Of a DNA stretch of 64,000 nt, positions 26,118 to 41,100 are shown one piece after another. This stretch comes from Ursus arctos. Taxonomy: Eukaryota; Chordata; Mammalia; Carnivora; Ursidae. Position numbers and translations under genes: made by a program. The stretch is taken from NCBI RefSeq assembly GCF_023065955.2, contig NW_026622997.1, positions 5,442,001 through 5,506,000 on the forward strand. Direction: 5' to 3'. Below the pieces are notes generated by a model. The model saw nothing but the letters and a program-made list of their open reading frames with translations, was not told where the DNA came from and did not search any database. The stretch's first letter is position 1; the number at the start of each line of letters is the position of its first letter.

Positions 26118-29100
26118 AATACTACTCAGCCATAAAAAAGAATGAAATCTGGCCATTTGCAACAGGATGGACCTTGAGGGTATTATGCTAAATGAAAGAA
26201 GTCAGACAGAGAACGACAAATACCATACGACTTCACTTATATGTGGAACCTAAAAAACAAAACAGACAAAACAAAACCCAGACTCATCAACACAGAGAAT
26301 GGACTGATGGTTGGCAGAGGGGAGGAAGGCTGGGAGCAAAGTGGGTGAACGGGATCAAGAACCACAAACTTCCAGTTTTAAAGTAAGTCGTGGGGATGTA
26401 ATAAATGGCATGGGTCAATAATAGTGTATTTTTTTAAAAGGACTAATCTTTACATATACTTTCCTAAACATACAATAATTTTTATTAATGAATACTCATC
26501 ACAAAGAAGTTCCTTATTCTGAACCATCCCAAAGATAATTCAATCAGCCTTGGCTGTTTTAAGGGGATCCCATGAGAGCATTTCTTGTGACAGCCCAGCA
26601 TCATCCTATTACCAACTTAGTCCCTTAGAGGAACCCTGAGGATTTCCCTTTAAGTGAACCCTGGCAGGAGAGCTAAGGAGGGCAATAATCCGGAGCACGT
26701 CAGCTGTAGGGGACTTAGGGCAGGACCCTGAATCTAGACAGATAGCTGGTCAGGTTTTAACATGAAGGACAGTAGAAGCTGGACAATCAACTCTTAGGCC
26801 CTCAGTTCGCCTCTCTTTGGCAAGAACTGAAGAAGAGGAAGAAAAGAATGAATATGCCGTGGAGGAAGAAAAAACATTTTAGCCTCTATGGATACCTTAT
26901 AACCTAAAAAGAGTTTGGGGAAGCTTTGGTGGGTAGCATAAAGACATACTAGACATACATACAATATGGAGTGCTTACTCTATGCTAGGTGCTATTTTAA
27001 AAACTTAGTATGTCTTCTAAATTCTTCTTAATTATTCTAAAAAGATATTAATTCTTAATTCACTTAAACTTGTTTATGTCCCTAAAACAGGCACTATTCT
27101 TATCCCCATTTTATAGTACAAGCAACTGAAACAAAGAGAGGTTATTCAATTTGCTCAATGTGACACACACACAGGATATAGTGAGAGCTAGAAAGATATT
27201 CATGGGTACAACCCTCAGGAATCGCAAACTCAACAAATTATAAGTTGAACTGAATATTTACCTCTTTACTCTTCTCCTCATGCCCCAAACCTGCTCCTTC
27301 TTGCTCTACTTGAGGCCAGAATCTGAAAGTCATTACTGACTACTACTATTCTTCCTACTTCCCACAGCAAACTGGTAACCAAATACTGCCCGTCTCATCT
27401 CCCTAACAACTCTCATCTTGCCATTCGCTCTACCTTCATCACCTCTGTTTCAGTTAAAAGTCCTCAGCACTTCATTCTTACATGACAACTGTGCGCGTCT
27501 ATCTGATGCCTCTTCTTGTCTCTAGTTTAGCTCTCTCCTAATCCATTCTCTATGCAGATGGCAGAATATTCTTTAAAAAGTTTATAATGTCTCTTCTTTA
27601 TTTAAAATCCTTCAATGGCTCACCAAAAGTCTTCAGGATAAAGACAAATTCTACTACACCACACAGAAAGCTTATCCTAAGCAGACCCCCCTCTACCTTG
27701 CAGTCCTACATCTCACATCTGCACACTACCATACTGGATCCTGGTTCCTGGTCTGTAGGAGGTCTCCTCTGAGGTCAGGGACTTCCTCCTCAGGTGGGTT
27801 GCCCTGTCGGAATACCTGCATCCACTTGGCTGCCCACACGCCAATCTCTGCTTGCCTGGATAATTCCTACTCATCTTTGAAGGCTCACATGACCCTCTCC
27901 TGAGATTCTCTCACTCCACTTTTCAATAAGGTACATCTTGTGCAGGCTCCAGATGCACCCCAGGATTACCACCAGCAGACAATCATCATACCATAATTTA
28001 ATCACCTGCTTATCTGTGTTCTCCATTAGACTATAAACTCTAAGGAATAATGCGTAAGTACTATCTTCATATCCCTGATGGAACTAACATGTGCTCAATA
28101 AACCCTTACAGAGAAAAGGACTAAAACCAAGCCTCTGAAACAGTACCCAGTATTCCTTCTACTTAGAGAGGTGGTGCAGTACAGTACAAGCCCCTTTTGG
28201 CACGGTGTACAGAACTGCATAAAAGGCTATGCAAGTTGAAACCAAGCAAACAATCTTAAAAATTAATGGGAAAATTACGATTGTTCTGCGACTTTGAAAA
28301 ATTTTTGTTGCAACATTAAAAACATGCTTACTGTTGGTCATAAATAAGAAAATGAAAAAAAAGTAAAACCAATATTTACTTAGTTCTCTATGATGATTTA
28401 AAATATTAGAAACATTGAAAATACAAGTGCTCTATTTCTTTGCAAAAAAATTATCAAGATTGCTTGCTTTTATTCATCTTAAAATTTATAATACATATCA
28501 AGCATCTTCTCTATACTTTGATAAATTATCATACTCCTTTCTAGATTTATCCTTTGTACTCTGAATGTCATTGGTTGTCTCTGAGCACTCCTTTAAGCAT
28601 CACTTCCCCTAGGATGTCTTCATCCTTTTCTTCATCCTTTCCTCATTTCCACTGATAAATTCACCTTTATCCAGTTCCTCTGGCTGCACAGCTCGAGTCT
28701 CCTGAACAGCAGCAGTGCGTACATCCCCGTCAGCTGCTGCTTCTGTAACTCCAGTCATGGTAGATTTGAATTTCACTTACACTGTTACCACTTTTTTTTT
28801 TTTAATGCACTTTCATCTTTGTGGGCCAATCCCCTCTTTTGATTATCTATTTCTATAAAAAGCCACATGAGTTTATGTCTGGGGGACAAGGAGTCCACAC
28901 ATCTATATGCTTGTTGTCTGTGTGTCAATATATGTATAGTGACCGGTCACAGACAGACTCTGAAGAAAAAGAGGTTAACTACTCACTGATCATCTCTCAC
29001 ATCTCTTATTTATGGAGTGATTTGTGGACTAAACAACTGGCAACCACTTTTGTACTTTATGCGATTATGACAAATATACTGTGATAATGGAAATCTGAAC

Positions 29101-32100
29101 TGTGTTGCTGGGGGACAGGTGTATTTAACCAAACTGTGGTGACTGAAATTCATGCCTATCAAAACCACGCACAGCAAGCTCTGTTGATAGTTGAAAGTAC
29201 AGATTTGAAGCCAGATTTCTAGATATAAATCCCAGCTCTGTCACTTACTACTGTATGACTTTAGAGAACTCATTTAATCTTTCTGGGCTTCAGTTTTTTT
29301 GTCAATAAAATGGAAATAACAGGGGTGCTTGGGTGGCTCAGTCGGTTAAGCATCTGCCTCTTGATTTCAACTCGGGTCTTGATCTCAGGCTCGTGAGTTC
29401 AGGACCCTAATTAGGCTCTCCACTGGGTGTGGTGTCTACTTAAAAAAAAAATAGATACAACAGCATAAGCCTCATAGAGAAGTAAATACACAGAGAATGT
29501 TTAAAGCAATACCTGACCCTTAGTGAGCACTGCAAAAGTTTTAACTATTAACCACCACAGCTGCTACTATAAATACTTACATAACATGTCTATACCTGCA
29601 CTGTCTAACATGTAGCTACCAGCCACATAGGGCTATTTCAATTTAAAGTTAAATTTATTAAAATTAGGGGCGCCTGGGTGGCACAGCGGTTAAGCATCTG
29701 CCTTCGGCTCAGGGCGTGATCCCGGCGTTATGGGATCGAGCCCCACATCAGGCTCTTCTGCTATGAGCCTGCTTCTTTCTCTCCCACTCCCCCTGCTTGT
29801 GTTCCCTCTCTCTCTGGCTGTCTCTATCTCTGTCGAATAAATAAATAAAATCTTTAAAAAAAAAAAAAAAGTTAAATTTATTAAAATTAAATAAAAATTA
29901 AAAAATCAATTCCTCAGTAATATAGCTACATTTTAAGTGCTCAATAACTAAAGTCCTATTGGAGAGCGCTATTCTATTCTCTTGGAATAAGTTAAGGACA
30001 TAGGGCTGGATATGTAAATTTGATATAAATTAATAGTCATCCCTTTATCCCTGGCTTGAAATCAAGAGGGAATTATTAGGTTCAAAGCCAAATATAAAAA
30101 ACACATGTCAAGGAAAATGAAAAAATTTCAATTTGAAAGGCGTCAATATTGATATATTCTGAATGGACTAAGTTTCTTATAGTTAACATTACCCTTTAGA
30201 AACTTAAAGTGAAAAAGGTTGCCCTTTTGAATTTTGAAAACTTTCATTTAAAATAACTGAGGAAAAACACATAAATTGGCATATAATTATACATATGATT
30301 AAAGCATTAATAATAATCTCAGCAAACTAAACTATATTCATACTCATCTATTCTTTCCTTCCTTTCCAAAAGAAAAGAAATTAAATTTTCCATAGTACTT
30401 CTGTAATTTTTTTTGAGAGAGAAAGCACGTGCATGAGCTGGAGGGAGAGGGGCAGAGGGAGAAGAGAGAATCTTAAGGAGGCTCCACGTCAGGTGGGGCT
30501 CAATCTCAAGACCCTGAGATCATGACCTGAGCTGAAACCAAGAGTCTGACACTTAACCAATTGAGCCACCAGGTGCCCCTCTATAATTTTTTTCCCCCTG
30601 ATTCTCCAGCTTCCGAACTATGATACAACCACCTGGACAAAGGACATGTGTACAGGGCAGGGGCTGTATGTCTTACATCTTTGTATCTCACACTGAACCA
30701 AACATGGTACTTTTACAAAACCAGTCTTAAAGAAATGTTTGTCATGTTGACCTGAATTAGCAAAACCTTATCCTAAGATAGCAAGCGTCAACATCAAGTT
30801 CATAAAAAATGTTTCCAGAAAAAAGAAAGAGTTATAAAAAGGAATACACTTTAAGAAAAATTTTTACAGCAGAAAGTCCTGAAGGAGAGTCTCATAAAGA
30901 AATGACTAGTTAAGCCCAACTTTATCAAAGAAGAGTAAACCTCAATAAAGTTAAAATGACACATTTCTAGATAAAGCTTGTGGTTATAAAGGAATAAAGG
31001 TAAAATAATTTCCCTTACAAATTTTATACCACAAGTTCCAAGGGAAGGTTTCCTAAAGTACTCTTTAAAAGAAAAAAATTATGTTAACATACTATGCTAA
31101 ACCTAACACATGAAACAGATCTTAATTTTTTCCAAACCTTAATAAGTATCTATTTTCTCTTACTGATACAACAATATAATTACAATATCAGCTTGTTCTT
31201 ATAAATCACTGTTTTAAAGTCACTGAAATAATATCATTTTTATTTTTACAGATATCATGGTTTGATGACAAGTTCTCCAGTGAAAATAGCATCCCTGAGT
31301 AGAAATTCCTTTCCAAGACCTTAAAATGTCTGACTATACTAATATAGAAATAGCTTTAGTAAATGTTTATTTGAGTTGAATTCAGAATATATTAATTTCA
31401 GCTACACTGGTGACTTGGTTCTCAGACAAAAACAAGGCAAAATCTCAAGGCAAAACAACAACAACAACAACAACCCACCACCACCACCACCAGATGGAAA
31501 ATTAAAGTGCTGCTAAACTCATAAATTTAGGATGAAATCAAAGTACTCAAATTCTACCAAGGAAAGCCTACATCAAATTAAAGCTTTTTTCCAGAAAATA
31601 TTTTATCAGGGATCCTGGGAGTTTAAAAACATTTACCAAAAAAAATTTCAGAAAGTTATCACAGGAATAAATTAAGCCAGAAGTCCAAAACTAACTCAAT
31701 ATCATAGTCCTGCATTCACAGAATCACTAAAGATCTGATGTGAGGGTTCTTAAATGTTTTAGCTATTCTTAACCCTATTTTATGGGGAAACCATTTGCTA
31801 TACTTATATTTAAAAACAAGGAAATTCCCCTGGGCACTACTGCTCTTTGTCAAATGTTTACTATATGAGTGAAAGAGGATAATGTACTTTTAAGCTGCTA
31901 ATATTATAATAGGAATTGATTCATCTGATAAGTTTCTTCCACATTATTAGGATCAGTAGCTGGGAACTAGAATGTCAGGGGGGAAAAAAAGATATAAGGG
32001 AAGTGGGTGGGACCCAAAACTTTGTATATGTCAGGTTTTGTTGGCATACAATTTTTACAAAATGTCTCTTAAATATGAAGCTGCCTTAAATTCACTTTGG

Positions 32101-35100
32101 AAAAAGGCATGGTATAGATAAATCAATGACATGTAAGTGTCTGTCATTCTAGGAGCTGATATTATTTGCTGTAACACTGTTAGATACATGAAGATGTGTT
32201 TCAGGGATCTGGTCAATGGCAATCCTGCCTATTGCTTCGGCACTTTCCTCTCTTTGATAATGTTATTTATATACTGGTCTCTTTTATGGTAGCAAGTTTC
32301 ACTCTTTAGAAGCATATGGCTTATTTTCAAATTATGATTTCTTATAAATAAAATGCAAACAAAACAGAACATTCATTTTCAATGTTTTTACTCTCCTTTA
32401 TATTTATTAAATCATTACTATTTAGAAATAAATATTAAAATGCAACTCACTGCCTGTTCTGTGAAACCAGGTCCAAGAACTATATTAAAGCTTGTTATAA
32501 AGTCCATAAATAGTTTTGGGTAGTAGGACAAAACTTACTGTTCAGAACATTCTCCAGTTTTTGCGTCATGGATCCTTCTACTTTTTCCGTTCCATCCGCT
32601 TCTAGTTTTTGATGGATAGCTAGAAAAAACATCTAGTTAAAGTGTGTGCTATTTTAGTGGGTGGGAAGACATTACATCAAAATGACATTTTTAAACAACT
32701 TTAAAAAATGGTCATATTATTTTCACTGCTGGAAAGAAGCACAAACATGCAAAAACTCTGCAAAGTAACCAGCAGACACCAGTTTACGTTACTCATAGTT
32801 TAATACTATTAAAATAGTAAAATAATACATGTACTCAGTCATCTGATCATCAAGGTTGAGTGGTAAAAACGGTTAAAATAAAAAAGAAAAGTGAGATTTA
32901 AGTAACTAATATCTTTGATATTTGGCCATAGGAAAGTCATTTTTATTTCTCAGTTTCACCATCTACAAAATAGAAATACTAGTATTTGAAGCATATCAAC
33001 CTCAAAATATTTCATTTCAGCCTTGGACAAACCATGGCAAAATACACATTATTCATGTTCTCTTCATTTCTATTATTTCCTTGGAATTTCTCAAGTAACA
33101 TCCACCAATATATCAATTTGTGGATATACAAATTATACTATGTTTGCATGGTTCTGATAAACGTTATTTAAAAAATCACTTAAAATTTATATTTAAAAAA
33201 ATGTTTTACCTGTATTTTAAAAACCTAGGGTAGGTTTTAAGCAGAGCAAATCGAGGCTTACCTAGGTGAAGCACTAAGAAATTTTTCAAAATGAAATCAC
33301 CAAATATAATTTCAAATTCAAAATTCTGACATAATAAAAATAATAAAACTAGCAAAGCAAACATTAGTTGAGCCACGACCATAAATTAAGGACAATGATA
33401 AATTTCTAATGCATCTTGCTCATCTGGTAAGAAGTCAATGATATATGTTCTAATATCATTTCTATTTCACAGAGGAGAAATCCATTGCTCAGGGAAATTA
33501 AATAAGTTCACCAACGTCACAAAGCCAAATCCCAAATTTGAACTCACACTGTCTGATCCCAGAACAAAAAACTTCACCCCATATTGCCTGTATTGCATAG
33601 GCAAGCAACTTAACCTGGCTAAGCCTGTTTTCACACCTGTAGAATGAAAATAATAGACTTATTATGTTAGTTGAGAACTGCATTCAGCTGCAAATAAATG
33701 AAACCTCTCTCCAAAATAATAGCTGCTAAACACCCAGGATTTTATTCTTTCACATAACTTCCTTTAGCAAAATTTCAAATATAAGATGTGTAACTCCATG
33801 GGCTTCACAGCCAGTACAATGAAATTAACATCACTGTGATAGTAGCTATTCTCCAACATGCAAAGAGAATGTCAAACTCTTCTTAAAAGGATTTTACAGG
33901 TTCTGCATCAACCCATCAGTTATGAGTGGTAGATTTATTGTGGGAGGGGGGAGCAGGGTGTGGTCTGCTTAGGCCAAAAAAAAAAAAAGTTTCGTTTTAA
34001 TCAATCACTGTTTGATTTGTTTCCTTTGACTCACTGATTAGACAATTCTGGGTAAAATTCAGTGCTCAAATGCACTGTAAAAATATTCTCAATGCATAAT
34101 AACATCTACTTTTCTGCTTCTTTTAATTACTTTCTAATTTTGGTCCTGTCCTTTTTTAATACCTTTTTTTAGAGCAATTTCAAATTTTGTTTGAAATTTA
34201 TAAACAGACTGCTTCTCTATTAAAGAAACACTTTTAAAGAAAGAAAAAGAAATACATCTGGGGGAAAAAAAATCAGCCAGTATATTCTTAATTGTCTTGG
34301 TTGATTCACGAGTGAAAAGAAAGTTCTTTATTTAATGTTTCAAATTTGGATTATGTGGTGACAGTGACATAAAATGTTTCCACATATCAAAACCTAAACT
34401 TAACTTGAACTTATTAAGTTAAATGGAAAATAACTTCCCTATCTTTAAAGAAAGGAGATAAAAATGCCAAAAATATAAAAAAGCTAAACTAAAAACACTG
34501 CTCACACTATTAATACATTTAAAGGCTGGTGTAATTTTCTGACAATCTTATTGCAAAAGAACACATGGCACACATTTCATTTTATTAAGGGGGCATTGCA
34601 TAAGGTTCTTCCATGGCAGTAAGACATTGCGTCTTATAGCAGCCCTGCTTCAAATGGTGCTTTCTACGTCAAAACCATTAAAGGAAATCATGCGGCCACA
34701 TTTCTGTTGCTGACAAAACCCATCACTGATCAGCAGCAGGTCAAAACGAGGTAAGCCTGGCTCCCCTCAGCTCAGTTTACAGCCGTTTTTTGCTGACAAA
34801 GCAGCTTCCTGCCGCCCATCTCCACCACAGCAGAGCCACTGTCAAGCTGTCAGCCAAGCATGAGGACCGAGAGACACTGGGATCTGATAAAGGCAATCCT
34901 ATTTTCCAGAAAATTAAACCAAATAACCCAATGTCTGGTTCACTTGACCTTTTATTTTCTCTAAAAACATTTTTAAATAGTATAACTCAATAAGCAACTT
35001 GGTCCATGATCACAGGTTTGTTATTGTTTCTAATCTATTAAAACTTAAATATGTGAAGCAGTTGAACACCATAAAATTGTATTTGGGAAACAAAAAAAGT

Positions 35101-38100
35101 ATGTATATAAAAGTTCTAGTCAAAGAAAAATCAAAGTTATAGAAAGACTGCCTAGTGATTCACTGAAATTGTTTTATTTAACTCTTATTAAAGGTGGACA
35201 TCAAATTTGCAGATTTCAATTAAAAATTCAAAGTATCTGTCTATGCATTTATACAATGCCATTATTAAATGAGGCACTGAGAAATGCCGTGTGTTTACAG
35301 GCAATGTCTATAAGGATTTATGTCAGGTACACTGTGATCCACATACTCTGACCACTATATATTACTACTAGCCTATGAGACAGGAATATTCAAACTAGGC
35401 CAGAGACTAGCAAACTGTGTCTATAAAGAACCACATAGTAAATATTTTAGGCTTTGGGGGCCACCTAGGGCCTCTATCACATATTCTACTTCTCTCTCTT
35501 TTTTTCCCAAACAAATCTTGAAAAACACAGCCATCTTTAGCTCCTGGCCTGTAAAAAGATGGGCCATGGCCAAATTTGGCCCACATGCCAACCTCTGAGG
35601 ATAATACTTACTAAAATAGAAGACTAAGAAGAGTTAGAATGAGGTGTCTTAAAAATTTTAATTTGTAGAAATCTTTTCAAACATTTAGTTCCTACTTCTT
35701 ATTCTACCAAATTTTTATGAGAGTGACAAAATTTTATAAATTACATTAAAATAGGTTGGGTAATCTATGAATCCTTCTTTTCCTCAGTTATATGGAAAAA
35801 AAAATAAATAATAAAATAAAACTATTACATAGAAGTTTAGCTAAAAGGTGTAAAGGATTCTCACTTAGAGAACTGGATCCTTGATAAACATACCTGCCTA
35901 TAACCTTTATATACCAATAGACACTTACAACAGAATGTGCCAAAAAATCAGTTATGGCTTACACTGCCTCAAGTAGCAGCAATAAAAGTAACATGAGAGG
36001 AAAGGTCAATTGTGTATTGAGCAACACGTGTTATTTACTCTGCTTTGGCCTCTTTGCTCAGGTATTCTTTAGTATAACATAAATAAAAGTAATTCATACA
36101 GTTTTGGTCCATAATTGTTCTTAAAGGATCAAGTAATAATGCTGGAATTGGCAATAAAACAAACAAGGGATTGGACAGGTGACAAGCTCGGGGAGCAGTC
36201 TGGGAAACAGTCACCAAAACAAAGGAGATGATCAGAAGGCACTGAGGAACTGAAGAAGGCCTTTAATGATATGAAAAGCTCCACAAACATGACTGTGGCC
36301 TGCAAAAACTCATGTGAACAGTAACTGGTAAGAAACTAGGCTCATCAAAACTTCAAGGAATGAAGAGAATGGCAGAGTGGCTGCCATGGAAAAGTAACAC
36401 CAATTGCTGGGAATATTTTTGCAGGATATAGTAAAGTAAAAGCTACAATAAACACACTGAGGTTAACACTAGCAGATAAGTTATACCAGACATACCTGTC
36501 AAGTTCTAATTAAAATATTTATGGATATACACAGGAAAAAGCAAACTGACAGCAGCATAAAAACTTAAAGATACATAAAAGCTATACTGTCTACCTGAGC
36601 AGGATGGTTGGAAAAACACCCTTGGATGCATATGAAACAGTCCACTCAATCAAAGAGAACACAGATGATATCAAGAAGACCAGCGAAAGGTGTTTATTTA
36701 TACTCTGTCATCTCTATTGAGCCTAGTTCAGATAAGAAACATCTAATTTTTCATAACTATCTTCAGGACTGTAACTCTGCTCCCCCATTTTTCTTACCTC
36801 TAACAACTCCTTTTCCTTTACAACCATTTAGAGACCACATTTCCCAATACCCAGTATAGCAGGAAACAGAAGGAAACTAGTTGAGGCATACGACTGGGCA
36901 ACTTAGCAGTGTAAACTGAAAAACAGAAAAAGTTCTGGGTACCACACAGGAGAGCAGAAAGAAAGGAGTAATATTTTTATACAGAGTTATCCTGAAACAA
37001 ACAATAAATGGTATCTGACATAACAAAGGAAGTGTTAAAAACTGAAGATATGAGTCTACAGATTCTAAAAGCTTATCAAGCATTGGGAAAAATAAAGATA
37101 AGACTTATATTCTAATATATCCTGAAAAAGTGTGTTCTTTTTAAAATTCAAATCAAAACAAATATATCTTTTAACCATTTAGGGAGACAGAAAAACAATC
37201 AATTCCTCCATAAGTAATAAAGAATTACATTGGCTCAGGATTTCTCTCTATAACAGTAAAGGACACTGGGATCAATTCAGAAAACAATTCTCTTATAGCC
37301 AAGAGGTAGTTCATGTATGAAAGCAAGAGACATTTCCAGACATGCAAGAATTCAAAAGCTCTAGCACAAAACATATATCCACTGTTGAAAACAAAAAATT
37401 CATATATAGAAAAGACAAAATATAAAATGACTGGCAATAAAAATTAAAGCCAATTAAGTTTATATGAGTATATGGTAAATTTTAATTAACTATGGTAAAT
37501 ATGCTATAAAATTAAATGCAAAAGACAAAAATAAACCTAAAAACGTAATAATAAAATGAAAAAGAAAAGGTAAAATGAAAAGGTAAAATAAAAAGCTAGC
37601 TAACTTTAGGTTAAATTAAGATCAGGAAAAAGGAAAGAGCATAAGAAATAAAGATGTCCTAGACCGTTGTCATACACAACAGGAGTCGAAAGACAACCTA
37701 TGATAGAATTTAAAAACATTTCTTCCAAATCTGGAAGATTTGCAACCAACATGGTCTATATGGTACAAAGAGAAAAATGAAAACCAAAAAATATGATACA
37801 GCAATAAAACAAAAGGATAAAAATGTCAGTTATGACAAATGTACATAGCTTAAATTCTTCTATTAAAAGGCAAAGACTCTCAAAAAGGCATGAAAACATA
37901 AAAATCCTACCACATGTTGCTTAGAAGAAAGACGCCAAAATCAAATTTCTAAAGGTTAAAAATAATATGACGTATATTAGGCAAATGCATACAAAAGGAA
38001 GGGTATGAAATATTAATGTTATCAGGTAGTAAAGAATTTAATCTTGCCCCAAAAGAGGTCTGCCCTTTACCCTCAGCTCCTGAGAGTTTACCTCTAAGCT

Positions 38101-41100
38101 CTTTGAATTCTTACTTGATCAAAGTGTCTTTGTTTATTTGGGGGCACCGGGCCAAACCAGATAGTCTAACAATGTGGTTTATGGTGAGGACTCTGGGTCA
38201 CTCAGCATTAGCTCAACCTCCAAAGGTACTAGAAATGGAGGTCAGCCATTGGAACAGTCAATTATGTCTACGTGACAGAGCTCCAGTAAAAACTATGAAC
38301 ACCAAGGTTTGGAAGAGATTCCCTGGATGGCAATACTCCACGTACACTGTCTCACATCACACCAGGAAAATCAATGCCATCCATGACCCAACCACGAGAG
38401 GGCAACTTTCACTCCATGCACAGAGCTTTCCTGGATTGTGCCCTTTTCCTTTGGCTGATTCTAATCTATATCTTTTCACTATAGTGAACCATCACTGTGA
38501 GAAAAACAGCCTTCAGTGAGTTCTGTGAGTCATTGTAGCAAATTATCAAACTTGTAGGTGGTCTCGAGAATTGCTCCTAATTTCACAGCTATCATTATTA
38601 CATTGTAATACTATAATAATTTTAAGAGAATTCAAGCCACCAAAAGTTACAAAGGAAACATGTTTTACCTACAAATAAAAACTGGCAGAATCAAAATTAA
38701 AGTGGGAGATTTCTCTGACATGTTTATTATAAATAACCTAGGTTTAAATAATCAGGCATTGATAATATATCAAACAGTGTGCCCTGATGAGAACATGTCC
38801 TCCCTTCCCATTTTTATCTTGGCACAGTGACAGAAGATTGACATTTATTAAGAAACACAATTTCTTTTCATAATGTTACACTAGACACTAACTTTAAAAA
38901 ACAAATCCACTACGAACTACTAAATCTAAGAGGAAAATTAAATATTCAAATATTAAAAACACAAGAAAGGGTATCCCTAAAGAATTAATGTAAATAAAGG
39001 AAGTAGAACACAAATTGAACTGATAATGAGAGGGGCCTATAACATAGATTTTAAATGATTTAAAAATTATAACACAATGCTAAAAATGGAAATCTTGAGG
39101 AAACAGAATTTCAGGGGAAAACCAAATCAAAATAAACAGGACACAGAGAGTAGAAATTTCAGAAGTTTAAAACATGTATTTTCAAAAAATATATACACAC
39201 ATACACGTGCAACTACCAGTATCCATCCCACTGGAACCCACTTATCCACCATAGTGTCTCTAAAGGAGGAACACACAGACACTAACGGCCTCCTGATATA
39301 ATATAACAGAAAGGACACACTACCATGTATGATCAAAAATGTTGAAAAGCAAATCTAACCTAATGTCCAAAGAGATAAGTCCAGGTAATACAATGAGAGT
39401 AAAATAAATTAAATGACACCGTGAGGAAGTAATCAGTCAAATTCAGAGTATGGGATATCCTATAGGACAAAGAGCTTCATCTCTTCAACAAATCAGTTGC
39501 ATGGGAGGAAAAAAAAAAAAAGCCAAGGCAGCAAAGGTAAGTGGATTGTTCTAGTTTAAAAGAGGCTTAAGAGACTTAAAAAAAAAAAAAAAGAAAGAAA
39601 AAAAGAAAGGCCTGGACCTAATCTGAATCTTGATTTGGACAAACCAACAACTAAGAAAGTAGGAGGGTAACTGGGGGAAATTTGAATATGGAACGGGAAT
39701 TAGATCATATTGAAGAATTACTGAAACTTTTTTGGTTGTGATAATGGCATTCTGGTGATGTAGGTCAAGGTCCTTATTTGGGGGAATCATACTTTAGTAC
39801 GTAGGAGGGAAATGTCATGCTGCTTTAGACTCACTGCTTGAGATAAGTAACATACAAACCAACCATTCTCCAAAAGCATCAATGAAGCAAGTATGAAAAG
39901 ATATTAGTAACTTATTCTAGCTGACAGTTATATAGGCATGACTGTACTATTCTACTTTTAACATGTTTGAAATTTTTTCATAACAGAAAAGTAAAACAAA
40001 TTACCTGAGCAAATAATTTATTAGTTCTTTCAACAAATTAGCTTTTTCAGATTTCCAACCTGTAATTCCTAACCTACATAACCCATCACACAGTACCTAC
40101 ATATATATACACACATACAGATCCATGTGCTTCTATGGAACATGAACACCAAAACCCGACCAAAAAAGCATTTTAAAAAAACTATAGATCAATTTTGCTT
40201 AAGACAATAGGCAGAAAAATCTCTGAGGAACTACTAATAAATCAAATGCTATAGTATATTAAAATAATTGCCCAGAGGAGCACTCTAAAGAATAAAGGAG
40301 GTTTCTAGCATACACAACTGTATACACACTATAACTCCAATTTTGAAATATGTACTCATATAAGCTAACAAAAAGACCAAAAGGAAATACATCAAAATGT
40401 TAATGTCATTAACTCTACAACGGGATTACAAGTAGTCTCGGCTTATTATTTATTTACTATTTTTTGTAATATACATTTCATTTACATCAAATGAGATGTG
40501 TGTCTAAACTTTTTAAATTTATTATTAAAATCACTTTCTATATGCCATAGAGTCACCTGCTCATGTAATTAAGCAGCTGGTCAGAATGATCTCTGTTAAA
40601 CGTTAAGTTACCAATATACTTCTAGGACAAATGTGATAGTTAAATGAGAATATATAAATTTAATGCACCAAATAAAACTTCTTGAAATCTGCCAAGATTG
40701 AAGCCATTTATAAAACTAAAACCATAAATAAATATGCATGTGCATACAAATACATATGTTAAAAAAAGAACGGAGAAAAAAGGCAAACATACATTTCTGT
40801 TAAGTGAAATAATTTTAATTACAGTTAATTTCTGAGAAATGCTAATCACATATGGCCAATTATCATTTGCATAGCTACTAGGGAATTAATAACTTAATTC
40901 TACTTGATAATGCTAACCTCTTTTCATATATGCTCAGGTTTCTATTAACACTGATAACTTAGGACACCAATAAGCACAAAAAAGAAAGAAAAGCATCCCT
41001 TCAAAAAATATAGAGCACATAGTGTTTATCAAAGAAAATTACCTAATTTTTTTGTTCCCTCCTAGACATTCACATTTTACTCCTTCAAAAACCTAACTTC

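Larger units (their letters stand above)
22309..32538 (-). other. EXOC2: EXOC2 intron, 10.2 kb
   Basis: AT-rich to about 24100, with a very AT-rich tract at 23780-23950. Then an unclassified GC-richer segment (24110-24530), two L1 3' ends (24540, 26116), a CA microsatellite, MIR (26965), L2 (27260-28112), a small open frame (28609-28758), MIR with a nested SINE (29190-29575), a hAT-like element with a nested SINE (29590-29975) and a further SINE (30413). 30600-32538 shows only a compound AAC/CCA microsatellite. Confidence 0.9.
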
